Source: Macrothele yani (Eukaryota; Arthropoda; Arachnida; Araneae; Macrothelidae). From it: DNA of 64,000 nt. Positions 1 to 12,162 of this stretch are shown one piece after another. The stretch's first letter is position 1, and every line of letters begins with the position of its first letter. Below the pieces are notes generated by a model. It was not told the origin of the DNA and searched no databases. It was given only the letters and a program-made list of their open reading frames with translations. Made by a program: the position numbers and the translations under genes. The DNA lies in NCBI GenBank assembly GCA_039090855.1, contig CM077005.1, positions 79,666,607 through 79,730,606 of the forward strand. Direction: 5' to 3'.

Positions 1-319
1 TTACACACTCGCCACGCACCTGTAGCGATCAAAAGTACGCTATCGAGCAGTCAGCGGAAGCAGAAAAGTTACGCTGTCGAAATACGCGCGTCTTACTTAC
101 TGTCCGAATCGACAATGACAGACTCTAGCAATGGTTTGTACGGCACTCACTACACGTGCTCCATCTACAGACTCTGTTCCGATATAGCGGCGTGGTGGCC
201 CAAATAAACAGAGTAAATAACTTTATGTTACATTCTCGATTTGTTCCTGTTTTTCAAGAATTGCCCCAGATAAACGGCTGCTCCGATCAACCGATGCCCC
301 GATTAGCAGGAATCTACTG
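1..319. mobile_element. Possible Tigger/pogo-type terminus
   Basis: The minus strand starting at 319 reads CAGTAGATTCCTGCTAATCG, which resembles the terminal repeat of Tigger/pogo elements (CAGT followed by a motif of the TAATC kind). AT-poor sequence continues inward to the window edge. No transposase reading is visible and the other end is outside the window, so this rests on terminus resemblance alone. Confidence 0.3.
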
Positions 320-912
320 TGCTGTGGAATTACTGCAGAAATACGCACATCTCGGCTTATGAAGTTCTTGAGATAGTAAAAACTGAAGAAGAAAATTATA
401 CTTCCAACTGCACTTTGGCAGTTCAAAAAACATTTCAGGAAAGCCGTATTTTCTTCCCGTTTGAAAGAATGTTAAAGGAAAACAGATAACAGTTTTTTAA
501 TAATGTGTAAAACGATGCAGTTAACAAAATTTCATTAAATGGCATACTTTAATAAAAACTGATTTAAATATTTCTAATCGGTTATGCAAATAAGAAATTT
601 TAATTTACGTTTCAAATTACTGTGTTGACGAATTTGAAACAAACTGCTCTAAGTACAGATCTCTCTCTCTCTTTTAAATCTTTTTTTGAACAGTGACGTT
701 AATGCGGTAATATCTGTTTGGGCAGTACCCTGGAGATACTGGAAGAAATCACCACACATTAGTTTAACAAGTTCTCGAGATAGAGCAGAAATTTCAGGGG
801 AAAAAACATACTTTTCATAGTAAGCAGCACAATGTTTAACAAACGAAAAAGAGGGTCAGAAAAATTTCGTTTTCTTAATAGAAGTGGTTTGAATCATCTG
901 CCATCTGGAGTA

Positions 913-959
913 ATGAATGTTACTTTTCGGCTGAAGAACAGCCGAAAAGTAACATTCAT
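913..959. repeat. Perfect 21-bp inverted repeat
   Basis: The arms 913-933 and 939-959 are perfectly complementary with a 5-nt loop. The right arm is followed by more GAAGAAC/GTTCTTC-type partial repeats up to about 1025. No coding or target-duplication context is visible. It is most likely a recent inverted duplication. Confidence 0.85.
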
Positions 960-1845
960 AAGTTCTTCTAAGCTGAAGAACTTTTGCTGAGCTTAAATAG
1001 TCACAAAAGCTTAGGCTCAAGAACTTCTTTCCGAAGTATATGCTAATTTATTTATTAAATCGATTTCGCAGCATCACTTGTCTTTACAATGAACCAAATC
1101 TGTTTCAAACAAAAGTAATGGTATACTCTTTTTCAAATGATTTATCAGTTATGAAATAAAATTTTTCTATTGGCCTTCTAAGTGATTGTAAAAAAACTTA
1201 CCAATACATGTTTCATTAATTTAACCGAGTGCCAGACTGTCACAAAGTGAGATTGCTTTATGAAAAAATATTTTGGAAAATCAATAACCATAAGTAGAAA
1301 TGCAGAGTCAAATCGAAATCTCAAATGTGGCAGCAAATAGTATTGGAAATGACCTTTTTTTTTATTCTGGTGTTTCCCAAAAGAAGATAAAAAGGAGGGC
1401 AGAGTTAAGGCGTTCAAAAGGTTTAGGCAAGGATGACAAGAATATAAAAGCAATGAAATTTTTTTATATGTTTGGGTTTACAAAAAAAAAAAAAAAAAAA
1501 AAAAACAACGAAGAAAGAGAAAATTGACAGAGATAGTTCGGTTTCTACGTGCCTTAAAATTGAGTTCGTAACCAACAGAAAGTAATGAAAATAAATTTTA
1601 CACATTAATTACCCACACGCTTTGTCTGTGAAACAAACATACATGCATCTATGTGCACAAATACACATACAAACACGAAAAGCATGCATTTAATTAAACA
1701 CCTGCGTTATTCAATCGCAGTTATTTTGTCCTATGCACGAAAATAAGTTTCTCAGCCACGAATGACGTGAATTTTCCAGGTTTTAAAGAATTTCACGCTA
1801 TATGTTTTGTGACTTACTATAGAGGTAAAGCACTTGTCATGACGA

Positions 1846-2191
1846 CAAATCTACAGCGATACATTCCGTCCGTGTAGCTTAAAAGAACATTTCACTACGG
1901 AGTGAGGGGGCGTGGACAAACTTGTGTTTTCACATTGGCGCCCCAACGTCAAAATGGATGCACTGGGCCTTGAGTTCTTCGAAAAATGTGTGGTTTGTTC
2001 CACACGTCGTCTAGAATTAATGAAAATTCGTTGTTCGTTTCAAAAAGGTAAAAAAATAAGAGGAAGATGATGTGACGTACTACAATCTGCAGCGATGCAT
2101 TCCGTCCGTGTAGCTTAATTGGGAGTGCAACTTACTCCGGAGTGAGGCGATGCGATCTCCGTCACCGACAAATTTGTGTTTTCATAGTTTC
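1846..2191. repeat. Direct pair of a SINE-like unit
   Basis: Two related segments, about 1846-1935 and 2088-2191, share CATTCCGTCCGTGTAGCTTA, the core GGAGTGAGG and an end of the form TTTGTGTTTTCA. The second has an internal expansion containing TAGCTTAATTGGGAGTGC, loosely like a polymerase III A box. They are arranged head to tail about 240 bp apart. The unit may be a SINE head or a tandem duplication; the sequence between them is not recognised. Confidence 0.45.
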
Positions 2192-2312
2192 TCTATAAAG
2201 AAATATTTCGATAGGAGGAAAGTTTCCTTTGCCAGTATTCTTCAATGATTTTCTCTGTAATGCTGTATGCTTATTTTTTTCTATTTGGGATGTTTAATCA
2301 TGGGGTGTTAAT

Positions 2313-2495
2313 CCGTATTTTACCATGAGAAACTCTTATACGCAGTCGTCCGTCTCCAGTTTAGGGCCACTGTTTCTATAGAAGAGAAAGAGCTAGAGCC
2401 ATAGGAGCACACCGTCCATGTTTCGTCTGGGGTTGGGACCCAATTGGGCGAGAGGCCGGAAAATACGCCTCTGCCCATTCGGCCACTGGAGCGAC
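2313..2495 (-). mobile_element. tRNA-derived SINE, decayed
   Basis: On the minus strand the head reads GCTCCAGTGGCCGAATGGGC, an A-box-like stretch, followed by a body with CTAGCTCTTTCTCTTC and CAGTGGCCCTAAA. The same body order is seen in the better preserved copies at 30412 and 53928. The B box is degenerate, and the tail end CTCATGGTAAAA corresponds to the CTCATGGTGGGC of the other copies. No target duplication was found. Confidence 0.6.
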
Positions 2496-4319
2496 CGTGT
2501 ATATTTGTAGGACTACCATAAATATCGCCAACGAAGTAGATGTGATTAGGCACAGCACCCCACACTGTGATTTTCTCTTGCTGTTGTCCTTGCCAAGATA
2601 AGAATACTTTTGTTGATTTGCATGTCTACACTGAGTATAGCATATAACATTCATCAGACCATCATTAACACTTGTGATAAGCAATCTTTTGGGCTTCTTT
2701 ATAATACTCCTCCAAGAACATGGGTACATTTCGGGCAACGAGGTAGAAGAAACTCTTCCATTCTTCGTCATACCTCCAATATTGAAAAGTAATACAATAG
2801 GTTCTCTTGGAAGCACAATGTTTTATTTCCATAAGGAAATTTACGACCTTGTCAGACACTTGTCTAACATTTTCATTCGTTGATTTTCGTCGTTTTCTAA
2901 GTTTAACATGACCCTGTCTCTGGCGGAACCTTTTTCCCTAAAGGTTTTCTTCCGTTGCAATCTCTCTCTTTGGCGATTGTACTTCTGGACTCAATCTGAA
3001 ATCCACTGCTCACACTTCATTATCATAGGCTATCATTTAGTTCAGCACCGTGGCATCTAAAATAATGTGTAACAAACACTCGCGTTCTTCAAGTGGATAT
3101 TTTTCAGTTAACCGCAGGAAAATAGAGATGCACACACACGTACTGTAGTTAAATGGGAACAAATGAAGATTCACTCATTTCCTCACTATCAGTTGCCCTG
3201 CCTCTTTTTTCTGGGACGTCCCATCCACAGAACTGACTGCTTTTTTCGAGTTAATCAGATGAAAGTTACAATCTCACGTAGATTCACCTGCTGGTACAAG
3301 TTTCAACATAATTAGTGCAATAGAATTATAGAACAATAAATATTTATCATTTGTTTTTAGGTCTATTTTGGGTTCTACTCCCTTCTAACTGAAGCTTATG
3401 TGTACTAATGCCCCATATCATCAGATGATCACGGAATCGCGCAAGGCTGTCCCTCATACATGTACAACGCACGCTTGACGATTTGAAGTCAGTGTGTATT
3501 TAATCACTTGAAGGCGATGGATTGTTTTTAATCATCACATCCCCAAACCGGGGGACTGTATTCATAGCATGGCAACACTTTGAAAGTGTGCAAGGAGGTG
3601 GAGTGGAACGCGTAAGAAGTATTCTGCAATCACATGACTTTGTGAATTTCTTTCTGATGAACTCTGTCCCCGTTCAGGAAGTTTTCGTAATTAATGTCTG
3701 TAGCCAGTAAATTTGCAATCACCAAAAGCTTATGCTCGCAAACAGCTTTAGAAACGAAACGTGCTCAGATTAAAATAACGTCATTTACTAAAAACAAAAA
3801 GGAAGAAAACCTTCCTGAGTGCATTCACCAGATAAAACCTTCCTGAGTGCATAATTTTTGTATTCATGCAACAGCACACTGCCAAGTTTATTCGGAAATC
3901 GTCTGCTGAGAAATCCAGAGTGCAACCAAATAATTCACGTTAAGTAATAAAGTTGGTTTATAATTAGTACAGTATAATAAAAAATTTTGCATGCTTTACC
4001 AAAGTTTTGAAATATGCGCATGGTACGAATTTCTTGGTCCTTGCCTGAGAAAGAAACTGCCGAACTTGTAAAAACAGGAATTTGCGGAACATAACTTATC
4101 TTTGGGAGCTGATGGTACGAGTGTTACAATCAAAACTGTCAGCATAAGTGAAACTTATCATCAATTGGGATATGGACATGCACTTCATTTTCTCTTCACG
4201 ATGTTCTTCAAAAGAAAAATGCTGAAACCATTACTACAGTAAAATTGCTAACATAAATAGTGTACTTGCCGTACAAACCTTAATCCAATGAGTGGTGGAT
4301 TATTTTATCAGCTGACGTT

Positions 4320-4415
4320 TTAGCTCGGCTAAAGATCCCATAAGCGTCTAAGGCTATAAGGAGGCATCTGTCCCTGATTTAGGGTAATTGGTTCCAGGGT
4401 TGATATGAAATGGGT
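4320..4415 (-). mobile_element. Possible SINE body fragment
   Basis: The order GCTATAAGGAGGC, TCTGTCCCTGATTTAGGGT and GGTTCCAGGG mirrors the body of the minus-strand SINE at 53928-54149, with many substitutions. Head and tail are missing. It may be an old copy of the same family. Confidence 0.3.
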
Positions 4416-4935
4416 GTCATGAACATCACTTAGCACCTATGAAGTAATGAACGATTAATTCGGTTTTCTTCGTATTTCTCATGACCTTTGTCTTGCTTAG
4501 GTACTTAAAGTTAGTCTGAGTTCCTCAGGTATCATAGAGTGTAATGTATGTTCAAACGAGCATGAAAGTCGCGTAATTCATGCTATGGGCTACCTGAGTA
4601 CCACATCAATTTCTCGATCATCGATTTATCGGAAGTTAGAGTTCCTCATGTCGTGTTACCTCACTCTTTTCAAGCACTGCGCAATTATCCAAATGCATTA
4701 GTTTGTGATTTCGTTAACTTGCCTGAACCCCACGTTCGAAGTTAGTAAGGGACTGCCATGTTTCCGTGATGCAATTTTGTTATAAACCTGATCAGAACCC
4801 AGCTTACTTTTTTGTTACTATTTTTTGGTTTCTGACAGCGAAAAAACAAACTAATTTATTAGCAGATCCAAATTTTGAGAATTTCGGAATTTCTCAAATC
4901 GTAGTTTAGCTATAATCAATGAGCATAGTTAAAAT

Positions 4936-5136
4936 ACTGACCTTGAAGGAAATAACTGTATTTCCAGTAGTGAGTATGATATCGAAACTGAGTTAGATGA
5001 TGATGATGATGATGCACAGGTAGGAGAAAATGTTGGTAATGCAAAAGAAGAAAGGCAGTTTACGGAAGAAACATGGTTTACTGAAGACCCAAAATATAAC
5101 GAACGAATTTTGAGAAACTGTTTCTTCATTACAATA
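4936..5136 (+). other. Acidic open stretch, possible coding remnant
   Basis: One plus-strand frame is open for about 65 codons and encodes an acidic stretch with a run of Asp residues, followed by EETWFTEDPKYNERIL. The Asp run comes from a GAT repeat, which weakens the case. Acidic N-termini with a Trp-containing segment occur in piggyBac-type transposases, but nothing else of such an element is visible. No start codon or splice context is convincing. Confidence 0.2.
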
Positions 5137-5606
5137 AGGTGCTGGCACGTAGTCTTGATAAAGTGCTTCTAAAAAGAAAACGGGCTATTTACAAAGTTGG
5201 TACCCGATCAGAACACAGATAAATTATTGTTTCATCTTCAAGGTACAAGTTTCAAAAATTTTCTGAGTCAAGTATAAAACGGATTAATTTGCTAAGAAAA
5301 ACTAAATGGACAAACAATAAAACTTTATTTTTTTACTTTTTTCCGTGATAGAACCATATTATTTAATTTTCAAATGAAAAGACTTGTAACGTATTTTTAA
5401 CAATTTCGGAAGAAAGGAGAGGAAAAATGCGCAATCTAAAATTTTCCGAAATTTCTTCGGAGTAGAAGTATTACTAAGCTTGAATTTTTAATATTCATTA
5501 CAAAAGTTGAAACTGTGTGCTTCATTTCTTTAATACATGTGTTAAATAAATCACATCATACAGAAATTTTACTTTATGTGTATACATGGGATAACATATT
5601 TTTATA

Positions 5607-6779
5607 CACTGATGAGTCATTATATTATGACCACCTACTTAATAAGCTGTAGGACCCCCTTTAGTCCGCAAAACAGCGGTCACTCGGCGAGGCATCGATT
5701 CGAGGGGTATCTGCTACACTACTGTCAACAGCAGGTCCTCCAGTTCCCGTACATTTCGGGGTGGTGGGGATTTAACGCAAACCCTCTTTTCCAAGTCGAA
5801 CCACAAATGTTCAAATGTTTGATTGTCAGGTGAATTTGAAGGCCAGGCATTAACAAAAAGTCACCAGCATGTTCCTCGAACCACTCCTTGGCGATTCTGG
5901 CAGTGTGGCATGGAGCATCATCCTGTTGGTAATGGCCATCACCAGCAGGTAACACAGTTGCCATGAATGGGTGAACTTGGCCCGCAAGGATGTTCAGATA
6001 TCTAACAGCTGTCAGGGATTGTGCTATTAGGATAATGGGGCCTAAAGTGTCCCAAGAAGACATCGCATACAATATAACACCTCCGCCGCCATCCTGTTTC
6101 CGCCCAACAGTGTATCCAGATGCCATAGCCTCTGTTGGTAATGGGCGTATCCGCGCCCGGCCATCTACGTAATGCACCAGGGATCTTGATTCGTCAGACC
6201 AGGTCACTTTCTTCCAATGATCCACGGTTCAATCTCGATGATCTTGGACCCATTCAGTGAGCATGGAGACCCTGCTGGGTGTTCGACTACGCAGGCACAT
6301 GCGCAGAAGGGTGCGATGAACTGTGTGCTGTGACACATTTTTCTGATCATCACTGTTGTCGCTGCTGGTGATCTGTCGCACCGTAGCCCTGCGGTCACTG
6401 TGAACAATGCGCGACCGTCTGCGCTCCCCTCTGGCATCAATGGGCTGCGGACGACACACGGATGGACGAAGGTTTGTCGTTTGGCGATCTGTGGACCACT
6501 TTGATGCGCACTCACTACAGCGGCACTTGAACAAACCACAAGCCACGCCATTTCCGAGATCGTGGTTCCGGGGCACCGTGCCATCCCAATTTTTCCTTTA
6601 TCAAACTCCGATAAATCGGCAGCTTTTCCCAGTCTGACTCCGAACACTCTACTAACCGAAAGTCGGTCCTCGGGTTGTATATATACTGCTCTGTGAACTT
6701 CACTTACGCCACCGTTCGGTTCCCAGGCGCGCTCATTTCTCTATGCTGGGGCTGGTCATAATGTAATGGCTCATCAATG
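5607..6779 (-). mobile_element. Tc1-like DNA transposon, degenerate
   Basis: The ends are inverted repeats: CACTGATGAGTCATTATATT at the left and, on the minus strand from 6779, CATTGATGAGCCATTACATT. TA dinucleotides flank both sides (5605-5606 and 6780-6781), the usual target duplication of the Tc1/mariner superfamily. The 1173-bp length fits a near full-length element. It carries a broken minus-strand transposase and lies in a VMAT intron in the same orientation as the gene. Confidence 0.9.
5725..6647 (-). pseudogene. Tc1-like transposase pseudogene
   Basis: The product would cut and join DNA at the element ends. Reading down the minus strand, an N-terminal helix-turn-helix segment (DLSEFDKGKIGMAR) begins near 6620. 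A second frame carries DARGERRRSRIV and QHTVHRTLLRM. A third frame from 6225 carries WKKVTWSDES, the first catalytic Asp region, and QQDDAPCHTA, the second, where QDNAPCH is usual. The third catalytic block, normally SPDLNPIEH, is disrupted. At least two frameshifts separate the parts, so it is inactive. Frame order and spacing agree with a Tc1 transposase of about 340 residues. Confidence 0.85.
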
Positions 6780-7041
6780 TATAATATCGTTATGTGGGAT
6801 ATCATCTTCTGGATGTATCTAGATGTTCCACAACATGCCTTATGCCACAAAAGACCGTAACAAGAGCAGAGGGTTAATGAACAAAATTAAAAAAGAAAAC
6901 TGCCCAAATGTGGAGTCATTCGTATTTTATTTCAATTTTAGATGAATATGTTCGTGTACTCCATTAGAACTTTAGTTCCCATATTTCAGCAAAAGCTGTT
7001 GCAGCAATAGCTTACTCTATTGTAGATAAGTTATCATAAAG

Positions 7042-7238
7042 TAGCCGAGCAGTCAGTGGTACGTGCTCTGACAACTCAGCTACTGGAATACCAGATGAAG
7101 CATGGAAGGTGTGTCCTACGAGGTGTGTCCTAAGTGTGTCCTCTTATCTCTTCCCTCGAACCAGTGGCCTGAAATTAGGGACGGGGGTCTCCTTAGTGCC
7201 TTAGATGCGGTTGATGAATCCCGAAACTAAAACAAGAA
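7042..7238 (+). mobile_element. SINE, decayed copy
   Basis: The head GCCGAGCAGTCAGTGGTACG is A-box-like. The body has CTCTTATCTCTTCCCTCGAA, CAGTGGCCTGAAATTAGGGA and then CGGGGGTCTCC, the same order as in the SINE at 30412. A short internal duplication of GGTGTGTCCTA lies at about 7110-7140. The B box is not recognisable and no poly-A or target duplication is left. Confidence 0.55.
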
Positions 7239-10200
7239 AGGAAATGAAATGTAGCTAACATCTACTCGCAGCCATGTTTGTTTTTGATTTCCGAAATTTT
7301 CCATAGTTTTGTGGAACAAGAAAGAAACAATTAAATTCCTCATGTCTCATTTCAAAAATGAAAGAAACAATTACAGTTCTCATATCTCGTTTCACGATTG
7401 TAATCCTTATTCCTAATTTTCATTCCCTCCAGCCAGGAATTCTTTGTTCTTTGTTTTCGCCCCTCCCATCAGAAGTCTATTTCAGTCAATCTTCCCCTTC
7501 TTACTCTTAACAGGTCCTTATACCATCTCTGAATGAGATGTTCCTTTGTTGCAAATTCAATTAAGTTTTCGTGGACTTGCATTGAACTCTAGCATTTTTG
7601 TTTTCTATTTTCCTAATCGTGATTTTCTTGCCTAACGGCCATAATACGCCTCATAAACACAAACGCCACTAATGCATTTCTAAATATTCTTCCCATGAAA
7701 TTAAAAAGAATACCAAATAAAATCTACAGATGGCAGCACATCAATAGTAAGAAATAAAGCATGCATTTGTAGTTCCGTTGTATTGTGCATATAACCGTAT
7801 AAATACACCTTAGATAATAGTAATGTAAAAAGCATGATATTAATATTACATTATTTTACTGTGATTTCCGTAGAAGTATTAGGAAATGTTTTGCGATAAA
7901 TGATGGATTCCTAAAAACAATCAGGAACTGAACTCTAAAAATTCCCTGAATAATTCGGGGGTGAATACATAGTTTCAGCTTTGCATTTTTTAAGTGATTT
8001 TCGTAGAACTTAACACAAGAAAAAATTTCAAAATGTGGCAATTAAGTTTCAGCATAAGGAAAGTACTTTTATTCTCACATTCTTATTCAGTTCACTTCAA
8101 AAGGCGTTTTCTTCAGAAATTTCAGCTTAGACCTCTGCAGCAAATAGATTCTGTTTTCAGACAGAGTTGCAGAAGACTTTATTCAACGACAACCTTTCCA
8201 AATAGAACCGATTCCATGGAATAAGTAACACAAAACCGACCGAATTCGGAAAATCTGCGATGATGAGGCAAAACTTGTGAGCTCCAAATTTCGCAAAAAT
8301 CAAATTATTTACGTATATTCGACACTGGAATAAGTGGCGAAATAGTTACACATTTTTCCGCCCATTCTAATTTCAGATCCATTCTTGCTTCGAAACTCTT
8401 TCCCTGAATTGGTATTGTTTTAATGGAAAAGATGCTAACATAGCTTTCCTTTTATTAATATTACATTTTTCCCTATCTTCTTTAGTGTTTTGTTTCATAA
8501 ACAATATTCATAACAGTTTTTTCGTGACAGTTTTTTTATAACAGTATTTTTGGAGTATGTTTTAGCAACTGTAACCTTATTCATTTAATATTTTGTACTA
8601 GAATGGCCGAATGCTCGTGGAAGTAGATTTCTGATAGAATTAAATCATGCACCACAGGTCCATCTTCGGTATTGCACAGAAGAATCAGAACCAGTATGCA
8701 TGCGTTCGTCTTCTCTAAACTTCGTAGCCTAAGAGATTACTGTTTCTGTTCAACTGCAAATCAAGAAATGGCATTTCTTTGTTTTCTTCTACTTCGGATG
8801 TAGAAGCAATTCCTCTGCCAATTGAAGAATCGGTGTCTTTTCTTTTTTTAGATTGGCGATGAATAAAATACATAATATCAACGTGAAGAACATATAAAAC
8901 TGGTTTATCTTATATTTTACTGAAAAACGCTTGCTCAAATTTCTGGAGAGCTGCTTTTGAAAACAAAAGAAAAAGTATTGAAGAGAGAGAGAAGAGGATG
9001 GATTTCACTGGAGATCCGGATTTCCATATAAATTGCATTCTCATTTTTTTATGAAACAATGGGATGGCTGCTGGATATTATCGAAGTTTATACAATTGTG
9101 TGACTTCCACATTTGGAAGGAATAAAGAAAGCACTTGAAGTTTTTTAAGTTCAATTTTGTTCGTATGAGCCCGGGTTGTTCTTCATTTTGTAAAAAAGAA
9201 AAGTGGCCGTGTTGGTTGTTCAAGACTCAGTTTGCTAAAGACAACTTCAAAGCATCGAAACACCATAGCTGGAAGTTGGACGACTGGAAAGAGTCTCCTG
9301 GTTTGAAGAGTCTAGGTTCCAGCTCCAATATGCCTACGGACAAGTCCATATCCCTCACGGCGCGGGTGAACAGCTTCAGCCAGATTGCACGATTAGATGA
9401 AAACAGGCGGCAACTTCGTATCATGGATTGGGAATTGCTCTCATGGACATCCTTTCATTCCCATTGAACACACATTCAGAGCCAGATACTATCTAGTCGT
9501 TGTTTTGGATTAAGTGTTGCATTACACGGTAACCATGTATGCAGATGGTAATGAACTCTTTTTGTAATCCAAAGTCCTGTGTCACAAGGCCCCAATACTG
9601 CAGGAATGGTTTGAGATCATGCTCAAGCATTTTGTGTGCTCCTCTGACTACCAAATTACCCAGGCTTCAATCCCATCTAGCATTTGTCGGATGTAGCAGA
9701 AAGCAGCGTTTTCGGGTGCCCGCCAGAGGTTCACTGTGTCTCCGAGCTCCTGGGCGTAATTCAATCCAGCTGGTACAGACTGTCTGAGAACACATTCCTC
9801 GGTCTAGTGGAGTCGATATCACGCTGGATGCGAGCAATCATCGCGGCGAAAGTCAGCTCAAAACATTATTAGATAGATCATAATATTATGGCTCATGAGT
9901 GTAGTTACCAGTGTTCTTTGACATTACTCTTTGAAAAGTACTTTCGGCCAGATAAGAAGGGAAACAAGATAAACAATGATGGAACAACGGCTGATAGTTA
10001 GCGGATCATTCACTAAGTGAAATTTAAATCAATTGCATCACTAAATGATTATTTACTACATCATCCTACCACGCATTTATTTAGGATTGTCAGTCGTATT
10101 TGCAATATAACTATTATAGAGACATATTTTCAGACGTTCTAACTCAGTGGATCTATCTCGGAACTCTCTGACTGTTTAATAGCAAAATCAAAACATTATC

Positions 10201-10510
10201 TCTCCCTTGACTTATGTTCGTGTTTCGTAGTGTGAGCGTGCAGCGTCGTCGCAAATATTCGTACCTACGGTTCTCGTATCTCTCATTTTCTCGTCTTCCT
10301 GCCACCCAAAATGTGGCATTAAATACATCCCAATGCGACATAGTACAGATTTAAGTGCTCATGTTAGTTGATATCCTTCCCTTCTATGTGTTTTGAAAAT
10401 GGAGCATGAATCATTCAAACGCACCCCTTCCTCCTGATATCCTCTTTCAGAAGCGTTTGTTTTTTGTTTGAACTTGGTTAGCAAGAAAGATTTTAAAAGT
10501 TGGCACTTAC

Positions 10511-10574
10511 CTATTGCAAAGCCGATTCCTGCGTTCGCTGGAATTAAGTGCTCCACGCTTTTTGCCATAGGAAC
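10511..10574 (-). CDS. VMAT: VMAT internal exon e (partial gene)
   Basis: This is the fifth and last visible coding exon of the vesicular monoamine transporter, which loads amines into synaptic vesicles in exchange for protons. It is 64 nt: acceptor TTAG at 10575-10578, first codon GTT in phase 0, ending one base into a Gly codon before GTAAGTG. It encodes VPMAKSVEHLIPANAGIGFA plus Ile and the split Gly. This matches the segment of the family that ends in GFAIG, just before the conserved VDSSMMP block. It joins exon d in phase across about 23 kb. The next exon was not found in the window. Confidence 0.88.
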
Positions 10575-11015
10575 CTAAATGTAGGGGGAAAAGTGGATAA
10601 ATCTTGTTCAGAAAGGTAACGCTGCAAAAAACAACACATAAATGAAAAAGCGCACCACACAATGCTTTCATTTGTTGTGTAAAGACAAATTCGCTATATG
10701 TATAACGTTTACTTATTTGCTGAGATGTGTGGTTTAAGTGCTGGTCAGATAATGATTGAATTAGTCGCTAATAAGTTGGAATGCCCTTAGCTAACAGTTT
10801 TGTATCGCAAAATCCTCTATCTTCTGTATCGCTGTTTAAGTTCACTTCATGCAATCTTGATCATAACTCGTGCGCTATTGAACAGCGCACAGATTTTTGT
10901 CACTACTGCCGACAAGCCAAGCCTCTATTTGAATGCCATTATTACATATCCATAAATAAGAAACACAATTATACACCAAAATGATGAAAGTTATCATAAA
11001 GTCAGTCTTTTACTG

Positions 11016-11215
11016 GCGTAAACAACTGATATTGCCGAGCTTTCGCATACTTACTGTGGCTTTATAGAGGCAGACTAATACAGCAAACCCATGATGGAAA
11101 AAAAACGTTTAACATTTCTTTTATGTTTTTTCCCACATAGGTTTGCAGCATTTTTCTGCCTCTGATAAAGCCACCCGTAGGTGTGCGCAAGCCTGGAAAT
11201 ATCAGTTGTATACGC
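11016..11215. mobile_element. Foldback/MITE-like element with long inverted repeats
   Basis: The ends GCGTAAACAACTGATATT and, on the opposite strand, GCGTATACAACTGATATT begin imperfect inverted arms of about 80 bp. Both arms contain GTGGCTTTAT followed by AGAGGCAGA and GCAAACC. The centre is a short T/A-rich loop (about 11095-11140). No coding sequence fits in 200 bp, so it would depend on a transposase made elsewhere. No target duplication is clear. Confidence 0.7.
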
Positions 11216-11284
11216 AAATGAAAACGGATTTTTTAATTGCTTCTGCCATTATTACATTTGGCAATGTGTGTTTAACGGCCATAG

Positions 11285-12162
11285 CTTGAACGTCATTTCT
11301 TGAGAGTTATCAGCATATCACAAGAACTGTAGTTTTCAATTCAAGTATCTGTAGTATCTGGGGGAAAGCCATTTACCATTGCTGAACTTGAACGTCATTT
11401 ATTGGGAGTTATCAGCATATCTCAAGAACTGTGGTATTCAATTCAAGTATCTGTAGTATCTGGGGAAAAGCCATTTACTATTGCTGAACTTGAACGTCAT
11501 TTATTGGGAGTTATCAGCATATCTCAAGAACTGTGGTATTCAATTCAAGTATCTGTAGTATCTGGGGAAAAGCCATTTACCATTGCTGAACTTGAACGAC
11601 ATTTATTGGGAGTTGTCAGCATATCTCAAGAACTGTGGTATTCAATTCAAGTATCTGTAGTATCTGGGGAAAGCCATTTACCATTGCTGAACTTGAACGT
11701 CATTTATTGGGAGTTATCAGCATATCTCAAGAACTGTGGTATTCAATTCAAGTATCTGTAGTATCTGGGAAAGCCATTTACCATTGTTGAACTTGAACGT
11801 CATTTATTGGGAGTTATCAGCATATCTCAAGAACTGTGGTATTCAATTCAAGTATCTGTAGTATCTGGCGGAAAGCCATTTACCATTGCTGAACTTGAAC
11901 GTCATTTATTGGGAGTTATCAGCATATCTCAAGAACTGTGGTATTCAATTCAAGTATCTGTAGTATCTGGGGGAAAGCCATTTACCATTGCTGGACTTGA
12001 ACGTCATTTATTGGGAGTTGTCAGCATATCTCAAGAACTGTTGTATTTAATTCAAGTATCTGTAGTATCTGGGGGAAAGCCATTTAACATTGCTGGACTT
12101 GAACGTCATTTATTGGGAGTTATCAGCATATCTCAAGAACTGTGGTATTCAATTCAAGTATC
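11285..12162. repeat. 102-bp satellite array, left part
   Basis: About 8.6 copies of a 102-bp unit, beginning near CTTGAACGTCATTTATTGGG and containing GTGGTATTCAATTCAAGTAT. Copies are more than 95% alike by eye. Some units lose one base in the GGGGGAAAG run, giving 101 bp. The unit length is a multiple of three and its plus frame has no stop, so it reads as a 34-residue repeat containing SISQELWYSIQVS. There is no start, signal or flanking exon to suggest a gene. The array continues at 14706 beyond an inserted retroelement. Confidence 0.95.

Larger units (their letters stand above)
1..10510 (-). other. VMAT intron after the last visible exon (5' part)
   Basis: This intron begins at the donor at 10510 and runs past the left window edge, so it is at least 10.5 kb. 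It holds the possible Tigger terminus, a 21-bp-arm hairpin, a SINE-like repeat pair, SINE fragments and a Tc1 element, listed separately. I looked for the next VMAT exon (the region after the GFAIG segment) and did not find it. I recognise nothing in 340-910, 960-1840, 2500-4310, 5140-5600, 6782-7040 and 7240-9130. Segment 9130-9880 is less AT-rich and has short open stretches on both strands but matches no family I know. Confidence 0.7.

Noticed and set aside
1482..1504. Poly-A run as the tail of a retroposed gene or SINE
   Set aside because: The run is long, but no SINE head, LINE end or cDNA-like sequence lies upstream on either strand.
1930..1955. TTGGCGCCCCAACG as a retroviral-type primer binding site
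   Set aside because: It resembles the usual TGGCGCCCAACG motif, but no LTR precedes it and no coding region follows.
9130..9880. Unannotated gene or pseudogene
   Set aside because: Composition is less AT-rich and several short frames are open, but I found no consistent frame, motif or splice pattern on either strand.
1..10510. Next VMAT exon (region after GFAIG)
   Set aside because: I searched the minus strand for the conserved block expected after exon e and found nothing matching, so it probably lies left of the window.
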